64,000 nucleotides of DNA. Origin: Uranotaenia lowii. Taxonomy: Eukaryota > Arthropoda > Insecta > Diptera > Culicidae. Below the pieces are notes generated by a model. That model was not told the origin of the DNA. It saw only the letters and a list, made by a program, of their open reading frames with translations, and did no database searches. Shown piece by piece: positions 44,755 through 57,205 of this stretch. Numbering within the stretch: the first letter of the stretch is position 1; every line of letters begins with the position of its first letter. The stretch spans positions 316,185,536 to 316,249,535 of the forward strand of contig NC_073693.1 of the NCBI RefSeq assembly GCF_029784155.1, given 5' to 3'. Both the position numbers and the translations under genes were made by a program.

Positions 44755-47700
44755 GACTGTTGTTGCTGATTGTTTTGATTTGATGCTCCGGTGAAAAGAG
44801 ACGTATTGGCTTAAGGAGTGCTGAATTTTTAGACTACTATTTATTTTAACTGAATGCTTATTTTGATTTGGCTTTCCGATGAAAAAGGCGAATTGACACA
44901 GGGAGCGCAGATTTTTAAGGCAGTTGCTGCTGATTGTTTGTATTAATTTAGCCTTCTGATAAAAAAAGGAGTTAGCAGTGCTGATTTCTTCGACTATTTC
45001 TACTGATTGTTTTTTTGATGAGGCTTTTCGGTGTAAAAAGACGGATTGGATAAGGATGCGCAGAGTTTTAAGGCTGCCACTGCTAATTGTTTGTTTTGAT
45101 TCGGCCTTCCGTCAAAAAAAGCAGATTGGCTTAAGAAACGCCGATTTGTTGGACTGTTTCTGCTGATTGTTTGTTATGATTCCACCTTCCGGTGTAATAG
45201 ACTGATTGGCTAAGAAAGCGCATAATTTTAAGGCAGCTGCTGCTGATTGTTTGTTTTGATTTGGCCTTCAAGCGTAAAAAGACGGATTGCCTTACAAAGC
45301 GCAGATTTTTAAGTTTGCTGCTGCTGATTTTTTGTTTTGATTTTGCTCTACAATGAATAAAAACGGAATTGGAAGCGCTGATTTTTTAGACTGTTGTTTT
45401 GATTTGGCCTTCCGGTGGAAAAAGACGGATTGGCATAGGAAGCGCAGCTTTTAAAGGCAGCTGCTGCTGATTGTTGCTTATGTTTTGGTGTTCCGGTGGA
45501 AAGAGGCGGATTGACTTAGGAAGCGCATGTTTACAAGATTGCTGCTGCTAATTATTTATTTTACTTGTCCTTCGGGTAGAAAAAAAGATTGGCTTAGTAT
45601 GCGTAGATTTTTAAGGATGCTGCTGCTTCTGATTATTTGTATTGATTTGACCTTCCTGCGAAAAAAACGCTTTTGGAAACGCAGATTTTTCAGACTGTTG
45701 CTGCTGATTGTTCGTTTTGTTTTGGCCTTTACGTGTGAAAAAGTTATTGGCTTAGGAAGTGCAGATTTTTAAGGATGCTGCTGCTGATTGATTGTCATGA
45801 TTTTTCCTTCCGGTGTAAAAGACTGATAAGCTTAGGAAGCGCTGATTTTAACGCTGTTGCTGCTGATTGTTTATTGTGTTTTGAATCACCGGTAGAAAAT
45901 GACGGATTGTTCTGTAAAGCACAGATTTTTAAGGCTGCTGCTGCTGATTAATTGTTTGGATTTGGCCTTCCTGTAGAAAAGACGAATTGACTTAGGTAGC
46001 GCAGATTTTTAGGCAGATTTTTAATGCTGCTGCTGCTGATTGTTTTAGTTGATTGGGCCTTCCGGTGTAAAAGACTGAACAGCTTAGGATGCGAAGATTT
46101 CTAAAGCTGCTGCTGCTGATTGTTGGTTTTGATTTGGCCTTCCGGTGAATAAAAACAGATTGGCTTAGGAAGCGCAGATTTCTTAGACTGTTGGTGCTGG
46201 TTATTCGTTATGATTTGGTCTCCCGGTTAAAATGGCTTATTGAATTAGGAAGCGCTGCTGCGATTGTTTCGTATGTTTTGGAATTCCGGTTAAAAAAGAT
46301 GGATTGGCTTAGGAAGCGAATATTTTTAAGGCAGCTGCTACTGATAGTTTGTATTGATTTGGCCTTCCGGTGGAAAAAGACGGATTGGCTTAGTAAGTGC
46401 AGATTTTTTAGGCTGCTGCTAATGATTGTTTGTTATATTTTGATTCTTCGGTTGAAAGAGTCGAATTGTCTTTGGAAGCGCATATTTTTAAGGCTGCTGC
46501 AACTGATTGTTTGTTTTGATTTGGCCTTCTGGTGGAAAAAGACGGATTGGCTTAGAAAGCGCAGCTTTTTAAGGCAGCCGCTGCTGATTGCTTGTTTCGA
46601 TTTGGCCATCCTGTGAAAAAAGACCGATTGGCTTAGGCAGCGCATATTTTAAGACTGTGCTGCCGATTGTTTGTTTTTATTTGTCTTTCAGTGAAAAAAG
46701 ACGGATTAGCTTATTAGGAGCATATTTTTAAGGCTGTGCCGATTGTTTGTTTTGATTTGGCCTACCAGTAAAAAAAGCGGATTGGCTTAGGAAACTCAAA
46801 TTTTCAAGGCTACTGCTGCCGATTGTTTGTTTTGATTTGGCCTCCCAGTGGTAAAAGACAGATTTGCTAAGGAAACGCAGATTTTTAAGGCTGCCGCTCC
46901 AAATGTTTGTTTTGTTTTGATCTTCTGGTGGAAAAAGACTGATAGGCTAAGGAATCGCAGATTTATAATGCTGCTGCTGTTGATTGTTGATTATGATTTG
47001 TCCTTCCGATGGAGAAAAAAGACGGATTGGCTTAGGAAGTGAGGATTTTTAAGGCTGCTGCTGCTAATTGTTTGTTTTGATTTGGCCTTCTGTTGAAAAA
47101 AGACGAAATGACTTGAGGAGAGAAGATTTTTGAGGCTGCTGCTGCTTATTGTTTGCTTTAATTAGGCCTTCCGATGTAAAAAGAAGTTTAGGCATAGGGA
47201 GCGCAGATTTAAAAAGCTGTTGCTTCCTATTTTTTGTTTTGATTTAACCTTTGGTGGAAAAAGACGGATTGGCATGGCAAGCGCTGGTCTTTAGACAGGT
47301 GCTGCTCATTATTTGCTTTGATTTAGCCTTTCGGGGGAAAAAAGGAATTGGCTAAGGGAGCGCAGCTTTTAAAGGCAGCTGCTGCTTTCTATTTGGTTTT
47401 GTTTGGCCTTCTGTAGGAAAAGACGGATTGGCTTAGGAAGCGCAGATTTTTGAGGCTGCTGCTGATGATTGTTTGTTTTGATTTGGCCTTCCGGTGGAAA
47501 AAGACGGATTGGCTTAAAAAGCGCAAATTTATAAGGCTGCTGCTGCTGATTGTTTATAATGATTTGTCCTTCCGACGAAAAAAAGACGGATTGGCTTGGG
47601 AAGCGCAGAGTTTTACTGTTGATTGTTAGTCATGATTCTGCCTTCCGGTATAAAAAGACAAGTTGGTTTAGAAAGCGCAGATTTTTAAGGCTGGTGTGGC

Positions 47701-47955
47701 TGATTGTTTGTTTTGATTTCGTCTTCCGGTGCTAAAAGACGGATTGGCTTAGGAAACGCAGATTTTTAGGCTTCCGCTGCTGATTGGTTGTTATGATTTG
47801 GCTTTCCAGTGGAAAAGTCTGATTGGCTTAGGAAGAGCAGATTTTTAAGACTGCTGCTGCCGATTATTGATATTGATTTGGCTTTCTGTTGCAAAAGCCT
47901 GTTTGGCTTAAGAAGGGCAGATATTTAAGGCTGCTGCTGCTGCTTTTGCTTCGAA
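44755..47955. repeat. Minisatellite with about 80-bp units, right arm
   Basis: The inverse of 11,690-15,600, with about 40 units. Reading frames inside are repeat artefacts. Confidence 0.92.
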
Positions 47956-48029
47956 TGAAATACAGAATGAAGATGATGGATATTTGGTATAAACAACTTG
48001 TTAAAAAAAATCAAAAATCAATAAGAAAA

Positions 48030-48795
48030 ACCCGATTTAATACACTTATCAGTGGATTGGAAGCTTTCTTACAGAGTGTCAATTATCTTTGGAAATAAAT
48101 GACACAATAATGGATTCCTTATTTCTGAATTATTTATTATTAATCTATAAAAAAGATTATGATTAAAGAAAATCGATAGCAAAAATTACTAAACTCAATA
48201 TAAAAAAAGGTGCCCAGTACGTTTTTTGGAGGATAAACGAACTTATATTCAACGAGTTCATTTATAATCCAAATAATTCAAACTGTTAAAGTTTGAGAGC
48301 CACATATCTCGACGCTCACTAGTGGTCAAGGGGTTAACCTCCTAAACTCTCATGCTAGATGGCGTGGGATCGATTCTCTGCTGTTTTATGAAATTTTTGT
48401 CAAATTTTTGATCGCCTTTGTAATTAATTTAGCGATTGCTGGCTACTGCTGCTGAGCAAATGGCTACCTTTTTTGGAGCCAACGTAAGCATGATATGTTC
48501 TATGGAATAGAAAAATTTTAAACAATTTTGTTTTTTTTTGGTTTTGAAATAAGTCCTACAGGAAAAAAAATGCAATATTTTGATACTAAATTCATCAAAA
48601 TCGTGAAACCTAGAATAGGAGTTAATGTGTTAAGAACGATTTTATGGAACATACAAATTCCCGGACATCATCGTAACTCGTCGAGCTGAGTCGATTGGTA
48701 CCTATAAAGTGGGGTCTTGGACCCTTAATTAATGATATCCCCAACTGACCGTTCCCTATGCCTTTCTGTAAGAAAGCCAAAAAGGTTTTAACTGA
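48030..48795 (+). mobile_element. tRNA-headed repeat, right arm only
   Basis: This is absent from the left arm near 11,390. It contains GTGGTCAAGGGGTTAACC and GTGGGATCGATTCTC, like Pol III A and B boxes, then AACTCGTCGAGCTGAGTCG, and ends CCTTTCTGTAAGAAAG. From about 48,205 on it closely matches 57,201-57,710 in reverse and, more distantly, 62,712-63,120. The stretch 48,030-48,205 may be a separate insertion. Confidence 0.65.
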
Positions 48796-49490
48796 GAGTA
48801 GAGGTGAGAAGGAATGTATAGATGTGTTGAAAGAAATGCAGAAATTAAATAAAGTTTAATGAAAAAAAAAGAATAAAAATACAGTATTTCTAACCGGCAA
48901 CACTGAAAGTAAATAAAATAAAATAAATTTCTATGGCAACGTCAAAAAGTGTTGTCATCATTTATAAAAACGATGGCAAGGCATACTTTTTCCAAATTTT
49001 GCATCGTTTCAATGTCTTCGTAGCAGCACACATAAGAGAAATAACATAATAAATTACTTGGAGATCTAGTTTCTTATCAAAAGGCTTCAAATTTTTATTT
49101 GTGATATTTTCTAAAACAAAAAATTATACCCAACACACAGTAAAAAATCTGCTGAAGTTTTCTCGGAAATACAATAGTACTTACTTGTAAATTAAATCAT
49201 TCAGAATTCCTGAAATACTCTTAATTTTTGGATATTTAAAATATCAAGAATGTGGGCAAACAACCAGTGGCTACTTCGGTGCGATGCTATAGAACATGAT
49301 GTGATCTTGTTCAAAAGACAGGCTCATATTTAGAACATCGTGATTTTGTACAATAACATAAAAAGTTACGACGGTTTATTCAGTCTTTTTTAAACTAATT
49401 TTTTGTTGTGTATTGTTAAACTTCTAGGTATGTGAACAAGACAATTTTGAATGAACTTTGTCCTTCCACAAATCAAAATCGTTGTCCTAC
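48796..49490. other. Arm sequence with the mariner empty site
   Basis: This matches 9,390-10,025 and 11,312-11,385 without the mariner in between. No gene is present. Confidence 0.55.
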
Positions 49491-49500
49491 CTATGGGCTT

Positions 49501-49687
49501 GTGATATAGCTCAGTTGGCAAGTCTGTTGTCTCCTGAGCCGATGTCCGCGAGTTCGAGCCCAAGAGTAAACATCGAACGCAGTTGTACTGGATAAGTTTA
49601 TCAATAACGATCCGCCAACTGCAACGTTGATAAAGTCGCGAATGCCATAAAGATGGTAAAACGACTATAATCGAAACAAAAAAAAAA
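49501..49687 (+). mobile_element. tRNA-derived SINE, right arm only
   Basis: The tRNA-like head has GATATAGCTCAGTTGGCAAG (A box) and CGCGAGTTCGAGCCC (B box); the body ends in an A run. A perfect 10-bp duplication GTTGTCCTAC flanks it at 49,491-49,500 and 49,688-49,697. The left arm has the site once. Confidence 0.9.
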
Positions 49688-49697
49688 GTTGTCCTAC

Positions 49698-50956
49698 TAA
49701 ATATTCGAAAACCTGCAAAATTCTTCCAATATGGAAGATGATGATTTCAATAAAATAAGCGAATGGATACATATTTACTAAGAGAACTGAGCATTTAGTA
49801 TGTTCTTTTTACAGAAATTTTACTTTGAGCCCAATCATCTATGTTTTTGTGACTGTCAAGTCCAATGAGAGAACTATTCAAATTCAACGTGGAAAGTTCT
49901 TCAGAAAAACGGCAATAATTTACAGCATTCACCGGTGCACATCCGAAGCTGCCAAGGTTCTAATTAAATCCATTCTATCACTTAGGCTGACAAACAGCAT
50001 TCGGCAAAGACACTCTCGGTGGCAAAACTTGCTGAATGGATGAATGTTTGGTTCAAAGTAAAAACTACACAGAAAAGTGAGCCAGCCATTGAGTTAAAAC
50101 TTCGAATCCAGTTGAATGTTTCTAATGAACGTTCCGACCGCAACGGGCAAACTTTCTTTCAACACCCCTTTTACCGGGGAAGGATCAGCATCGGTTGGCC
50201 ATTTAGGTATGAATTGTTTTTATATCACTAAGGAGGGGGACCAAATGGTTACGAATTAAGGGTTTTTGAAAGATTAGGTGGAGAGGAAGCGGATAGGACT
50301 TCCGGTTAAAAGTTGTTTGAGCCACCCACTCAAGAGACTTGTGTTATTGTAGGGCAGTCAAATTTGAACTATTTTGAAGATAGGTTACTTCATTTTTTAT
50401 TTGTAAAATTTTTAAAGAAAAGAAGGAAGAAGGCTATGTGAAAATCAAGTTAATTTTTTTTTTAAATTTATCTTAAATCTCGAAGATTTCAAAAAGAAAA
50501 AAAAATGTAAATTTGTCACCAATGTCTTGATTAAGATCACTTGCAATTGTAGCCGGTTAAACTTTCTCAGAGGCTAGGAAACATATTTGCATAATAAATC
50601 AATTCAAAGTTAATGTCTATCGCAAATAGATGTGTTGAAATTGAAACGCATTTGTAATCTATAGTTTTAGCAAGTGTACCGCCTCTCGGCAAGGATTTAT
50701 GAGAAGGAATTGTAAACTTTCTTCTAAATAGTAGGTACCTTTAGGATGCAGCGAAGGTTTAATCCCCCCCAATCCAGGATGATGAACAAGGTGGGGGAGG
50801 AATTGGGTGAAGCTATCAAACTTTGCCAATTAGGGCGATGTCTTTTCGGGTTTATTGGTTGAAGCTAAAGCTGTTGAGTGTCTTTTGTGGGTCGATCAGG
50901 AGTAGATGGAGAAGAGCCGGGAACATCAAATGCAGAACACACTTTGAAATGATAGT
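49698..50956. other. Arm sequence without supported genes
   Basis: This matches 8,153-9,380 in reverse. Short frames at 49,825-50,231 have no counterpart protein in the other arm. Confidence 0.45.
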
Positions 50957-50964
50957 TGCATACC

Positions 50965-51406
50965 TAAGGTTGCCAGAATTTTTTCATCACGTATCCGGGC
51001 CGGACAAACCGGACAATTTTTATATAAAATCCTGGCAAAATCCAAGCATTCGATTTCAAATTGACGATCATAAATCCGAGAAAAATCCAGGAAAATTTTG
51101 TCAAAACTCTGAAATTTCTCAACAAAAATTAAAAAAAAAAAATTAAAATCGATAGACTTTCAGCCATATTTAGGCTTCCAAAAAACATTTCATGATTATT
51201 TTTATGAAACTTGCTTAAAAATTTCGTTTTGGAGGTGTTTGTTGTTTTTTTTTTTGTTTAATTTGCTAAATAAAGTGAATAAATCCGGGCAAAATCCGGG
51301 CATTTTCTAATGAAATCCGGGCAACCGGGCCGGGCCGGACTGTTCTCAAATTCAGTATTAAATATCCGGGCAAACCCGGATAAAACCGACCAATCTGGCA
51401 ACCTTA
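50965..51406. mobile_element. hAT-type MITE, right-arm copy
   Basis: Ends TAAGGTTGCCAGAA and TCTGGCAACCTTA, with 8-bp TGCATACC duplications at 50,957-50,964 and 51,407-51,414. Counterpart of 7,679-8,144. Confidence 0.87.
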
Positions 51407-51414
51407 TGCATACC

Positions 51415-53617
51415 AACACTCATAATTCAGCTCTTACTGCAATCATGAGTTTTCAATATGTCAACGTCATTGGCATAAAATGTGAACGCCAACGACGATG
51501 AATCGATTTGAGACCTCCGGAATAAACCTCCCAGCGGAATCGCATTGCAAATGACTGAAAGAAACAAAATTAAATAATTTTCATGGCTCTCCATATCCCA
51601 TCGCGAGATAAAGGAGGATGGAAACAATCACCGGAATAGAATTAATTGATTCACTTTCGGTTAATACTGTATATGTGTATGTAATCAGGCGTTAGAAAGC
51701 AAAAAACAGTTTCTCGTTTGTAATTCACGTTCCCATTATAAGACAATATTGGCAAACTACCGGCCAGACGCCAGACGCTGTGTGTTGGTGGTACATTGGT
51801 TAAACTGTTGGATAGGCAAGATTAAAATAGAAAATTGAAGTGAGTTTCATTCTCACCGAAACGGTTATATTTTCTCTTTTTTTGTTCGTGAGATGAATTA
51901 TAATCATAATAGGATGAAAATCCTATAAAAATTCTTCTTGAGAGCTCGAGTCTTTATGCCAGTGACGGGATAGCAAATATATCATCTTTGGCACAATGCA
52001 CATTTTAGCGCATTTTCAGCACATAGTTAACTTCGATCGGCTTTGAAATTTTACAACCTTTTTTTTGGGTGTACCGTTTGTGTAGAGATTTGTGGCTCCC
52101 AAATTACAGGTTGTTGAACGGTTTGATCCCAAATTATAGGAAGATTCATGATTTTGACTCAAATTTGCGTGACACAAATACCAGAGTTATTGCAAATTTT
52201 TGTTTATCATTCAACAAAGCTTCTTTACAAATGGTTTGGTATATATTTTAAAAAATTGCATATACTGCAAGGTTTAATTTGAGCACATTGTAAATAAAAA
52301 TTGTCGAAGGTACTTGAAACACGGGATACTGTTAAGAAGTTTAAAAGTGATAATAAATTTCATTCTTCTATTTGACCCTTTGAATCAAATTATTGAATCG
52401 ATGATCGTAAATTAAAGCATTTTTATTGCATTGCATTCTACTCCGGATTATGGAGAGGGGACAGTGAAGGCAATTGCCCCGGGCCACCGACTCTGCTTTA
52501 AGCTTTAGAAATCAAACCAAACCAGAACCATTGGAATTCAAACGTAAAATATATCAAGTAAGAGGACCCCAGTGAAATAATATTTTCAATAGTTTTACTA
52601 TAATATAAATTAAAGGGGCCCATAAAATAAGAATTGCAGATGTTTCCATTTTTTTTGGCTATGCGAAACAGGACAACTACTTTCATAACCTTGCAGTGCA
52701 AGACTTGCACTATCTGGGCATTTGGTTTTGATTTAGCCAGCTAAAAATTTGATTTACATGTCCAATCCACTCTACTTTGAAGCCCCATTTATGTCCGTAT
52801 AAATCCTGGAGATCTGGGATGGCATCAATACATACATGTTACACCACTTTCTCTTACTTATTAAATAAAGATTATATTTTTAGAAAATAAAATATTTTTC
52901 CCACATTTACAAAAATTTAACGATTTTTACGAAAGCTTGAATAACGGGGGTTAGAATAATTATAAAACCGAACAATCTGGAATGCTCACTTGAAACGCTT
53001 AAGAATTAATATGAATAATGCAAAATTATTGTAAGATTTTCGATCATCATTGAAATTTGCGTGAATTAAAACACTCTACATCATTCTCCCAAAATGTAAT
53101 AAAATTTGAAAAATCAATCACTAAAAACAATTGTAGAAAAACTAACAAAACCCAATTGTTTTTTCATTCCAGTTTCAGTCTGTGATTTGAAATTCTATAT
53201 TAAACTTTTCCAATTTATTTTACCAGAGTTTTATACTGTTGGTTCTCAGGCACCTTTATTTTGAAATAATCCTCTAAATACCTAAGCAAATAACTGGAAA
53301 TCAGCATTTCATTGTCAAGTCGACCAATCTTGGATTTTTTTTTATCATAATCATTGTTAAATTGCGAATTTCGTTAAGTGATTCTCTTTTAATCTTAACT
53401 TTTTCCAGAATCATTTTGTCACATTTAGAAGAACTACCTTTCTGACAAAAGTTTCTGTATTCTGTAATTTATTTTTTGGTCTGATGGGAATCTTGTTCTT
53501 TGTTCAAAATTGTTAATGATCCGCTTAATTTTTTTTTCAATTTCAAACACATTACATGAAAACGATTTTTTTTAAAGATTTGAAATTGAAACGAAACATT
53601 TGGATTTATATTATAAA
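51415..53617. other. AT-rich arm sequence without genes
   Basis: This matches 5,143-7,670 without the left-arm SINE. No gene is recognised. Confidence 0.5.
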
Positions 53618-56120
53618 CTAGCTGACCCGACGTGCGTTGCTACACCTTCTTAAAATCAATAAATTGCGTGAAAATAGTTTCATTCAAAAATATATGGTTA
53701 TATATGGTAATATATGGTTTCTTCAGCTTGTTAAGTTTTAAAAACTATGCGATAAAACCTCCCACATTCCCATCTCTGTACTGTATGGAATCTTTCCTTT
53801 AAAAAATGGAAACATTTTACGTACTCGATAACTTTTCCTTTCAATTTTGGTTCCATTTGGTGAATAAGTTCTTAAGTTATACAAAAATTAATGCGGTACT
53901 CCTTTTTCCCTCTCTTATCCCCAACTGGATGGTGCAAACGGTTTTTTTTAAATAACTGCACTACCATTTCTCGTACCCTTATAATCTCCCATGTAAAATT
54001 TTGTTAAATTTATTTGAGCTTTAATTAAAACAAACGTTTGGTAGGGGGAAGTTGTCTACTACCGGACACTTAAGGTTTTTATGCAATAACTTCAAAAATA
54101 GATTTTTGTAAATATTGGTTCCTCTACTGATTTGAAGAGTATCAATATTATGATCACTGAAATATATTAGAAAAAAATTAATTTACAACATATTCATGTG
54201 GTAAGAGAAATCATTTCATGTTAGTTTTCACTCATTTCCAAAAGTGTTGTCTATGGCCGGACACTACGAATTACTTCATCAAAGTTGTCACCAATGGCAC
54301 AAAAACGTAGCAAAATGACTGAAATCACTTGCATAGGTCTTGTGAAAATGTGTTTTCCAATACTGAACGTTCTATGAAGCCAGCCATAAAAGTTTTTTTG
54401 ATAAACCAGAATGAAACATTAGTTTCGAAAAAACTAGAGAAAAAATTGTCTATGACCGGACAGCAAAATTGAAAGTTTCTCAGAGGACCAAAATAGTTTC
54501 GTTATTGAATCCTTATCTTCTGCCAATCATTTGAGGGTGCTATAGAGATGAAAAAATGAAAGTTTCATGTTGAAATCATCTTTTATTTTGAATATTTTCT
54601 TGTCCGGTCATAGACAACAATTTGGTGTCCGGTCATAGAGAAATCGCATTTTTATTTATTTTCCTAATATTTCGTTTGAACTTCCGTTTTGTTATCTTAT
54701 ATCTACTGTAGTTGAAAGATAACCAATTAACGATGTCGTTCATGTGCAGTTTAAGTTTTACAACCCAAAAAAACTGACCACAATTCAATTAAAAAGTTTA
54801 GGCGATCCTCTCTGTTTTACTAGGCAAAAGCTTTAGTTGCCTATCATTGGTAAACCTTTTCAGATTAGATAACCATATTTCTGACACCATATCAGGCTAC
54901 TATTTACTTTATTTTCATGGTGTTAAAACATTATTAGGATATACTGTTTTCGAAAAATCGATGTTGTCCGGCCATAGGCGATGTCCGGCCATAGACGACT
55001 TCCCCCTACCTCTTTTCTTCTTCCTATCCCGTAAGAGGTATCAAAAATCTTAGAAATACTTCTTGTATTTAAAAAACTCTTCCCAATTTATTACCATCTG
55101 CTAGATTAGCATCCGAGTTATTGAAAAAAAAGTATGGGAGCTCCCCTTCCCCCTTCACATCGAATCATTGTAAGGAGGAAAAGCCTTGAGCAATCATAGA
55201 AAAAAAATCTTCTCAATTAACCCCTGCTGTTTAATTTGAATAAAAAATTCTAGAGTGATCCAAAAATATTGTATGAAAACTTTCCTCCTCCTTCCCCTCT
55301 TCCCGTTGGAGAGAGGGAGGGGTCTCGCAACATAAAAAAAAACATTTCTCGTACTCAAATATACTTTAATGATAAATTTGATTTTATTGTTCGAATAATT
55401 CTCGAGTAATTCATAAAACTGTATGAAAAATCTCCTTCCCCCTTCTTATCCATCCAGTGGAAGGCCAGATGGGTCTCAAACATCGAAGCCTCGTAGCCTT
55501 TAACAACCTAAGTGAAATTTTTATTCATTTGAATGAAAAGTTATCGAAAATACAATAAATTGTATGGAAAACCCTCTCCCCCTTTTTGTATCTCGCCAAT
55601 CGAAGATAGGGGAGTCCCAAATAATCAGTGAAACATTTTTCGTACCCAAATAACCACCCATGTCAAATTTGGTTCCATTTGCTTGATTAGTTCTCGATTT
55701 TTTTAAATAACTGTATGGGAGGCCCATCACCCTTTTCTATCTCCATACTGGAAGGAGGGAGGAGTCTCAAACCATCTTTAAAATATTAGCCTTTCTCATA
55801 TACCCGCTCATAAACCCAAATCTCCCCTCCCCCCAACTCCCCCAATAATCCCCTCCCCCCGTCTATTTTCCCATTAGGGGAGCGAAACTATCATAGAAAC
55901 ATTCCTCGTACCGAAATATACTCCCATGCCAAATTTGGTTCCATTTGCATGATCAGTTCTCGAGTTATGAAGACTTGAAACTTTTCTTTGAGAGACCCCC
56001 TCCCCACTTCAATTCAAACTATTAAAGAAACCTTCTCTGGCCTCAGAAGCCTCCACCTGCCGAATTTTCCGTGAATCGGTTCGGTAGTTTTTGACAGACA
56101 GACGGACAGAAATTCATTTT
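53618..56120 (-). mobile_element. Helitron-like element, right-arm copy
   Basis: The minus-strand 3' end CGTCGGGTCAGCTAG lies at 53,618, followed by T. It runs outward to GACAGAAATTC at about 56,110, where homology with the left arm ends. It is interrupted by the MITE at 54,044-55,006. The interior is C/T-rich tandem units. Confidence 0.65.
54044..55006. mobile_element. TA-flanked MITE with repeated GTCCGGxCATAGAC motif, right arm only
   Basis: TIRs are GGGGGAAGTTGTCTACTACC and, inverted, GGGGGAAGTCGTCTATGGCC. TA flanks both sides (54,042-54,043 and 55,007-55,008). The left-arm site at about 4,390 is uninterrupted. The motif GTCTATGGCCGGACA or its complement recurs at the ends and internally near 54,247, 54,448, 54,602 and 54,960. 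No transposase is present. Confidence 0.82.
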
Positions 56121-57205
56121 TACACCAAGGTTTTTTACATGGATTTTTTACGCGGTTTTTTTACACGGATTTCATGAATTAACACGGTTTTAGAGAGAAA
56201 ATAAGTCCTTTTCAAAGGAAAACAGTTGGGTGAAGTTGGGAAAATCTTAGCTCTGAGACTAAGAACAAGATACATGAGACCTGAGACCTGAGACCTGAGA
56301 CATGAGACCTGAGATCTGAGACATGAGACCTAAGACTAGAGACCTTAGACATAAAGCACGAGACCTGAGACCTGGTACATGGGACATGAGATCTGAGACA
56401 TGAGACTTGAGACTTAAGACATGACACCTGAGACAAGAGACATGAAACATTAGAAATTAAACATGAGATTCCTCTTGCGACCCCTCTAGTGAAAGGGTTT
56501 GACTTGTAGGTGACGAAAAATAGTGTCGCGAGTTCGCTAGTACAAGCTACTAGTGTTAGTTCCACGAGAAATTAGTTTAGCTCCGATTTCAACTTTCAAC
56601 CGTTCAAGTTAGAGGGGTGGCAAGTTAAAATCGGAGCTAAACTTATTTCTCGCAGTAATAACACTAGTAGCTTGTCTCAGGTCTAATGTTTCATGGCTCT
56701 TGTCTCATTCCTCAGGTCTCATGTCTTATGTCTCATTTCTCATGTCTCAGGTCTCAGGTCTCAGGTCTCAAATCTCATGACCCGTGTATCAGATCTCAAG
56801 TCTCAGGTCTCATGTCTCAGGTCTCATATTTAATTTCTAATGTTTCATGTCTTAAGTCTCAAGTCTCATGTCTCAGGTCTCATGTCCCATATTTAAGGTC
56901 TCAGGTCTCGTGCTGTATGCCTTAGGTTTCTAGTCTCAGGTCTCATGGCTCAGGTCTCAGGTCTAATGTCCCATGTCTTTGGTCTCATTCTTCAGGTCTC
57001 AGGTCTCATGTCTCAGATCTCATGTCCCTAGCTTCAGGTCTCAGGAGTAATGTCTTAAGCCTCAAGTCTCAGATCTCAGGTCTCATGTCTCTAATCTACA
57101 TTCTCAAGTCTCAGGTCTCAGGTCTTAAGTGTCAGAACTTCAGAGCTGCAGAATTTGAATGGGCTTTTTTTACACGGTTTTCGGGAATTAGCACGGTTTT
57201 TGGCT
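56121..57205. repeat. Foldback satellite built on a TGAGACC-type heptamer
   Basis: TGAGACC/TGAGACA/TGAGACT heptamers run from about 56,262 to 56,465, and their reverse complements from about 56,672 to 57,140. Between them CAAGCTACTAGTGTTA and AACACTAGTAGCTTG, with GAGAAATTAGTTTAGCTCCG and its complement, form an inner hairpin. TTTTACACGG-type sequence flanks both sides. Reading frames inside are artefacts. Confidence 0.9.

Larger units (their letters stand above)
35113..56120 (-). repeat. Right arm of the large inverted duplication
   Basis: This is the reverse complement of 3,717-25,711; see that entry for matched points. The inner edge falls inside a truncated hAT-type MITE and the outer edge at the 5' end of the Helitron-like element. 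Confidence 0.92.

Noticed and set aside
3717..56120. Two haplotypes artificially joined as the explanation of the inverted arms
   Set aside because: Not fully excluded, but homology stops well before the gap on both sides and the outer flanks differ; kept as a caveat in the findings.
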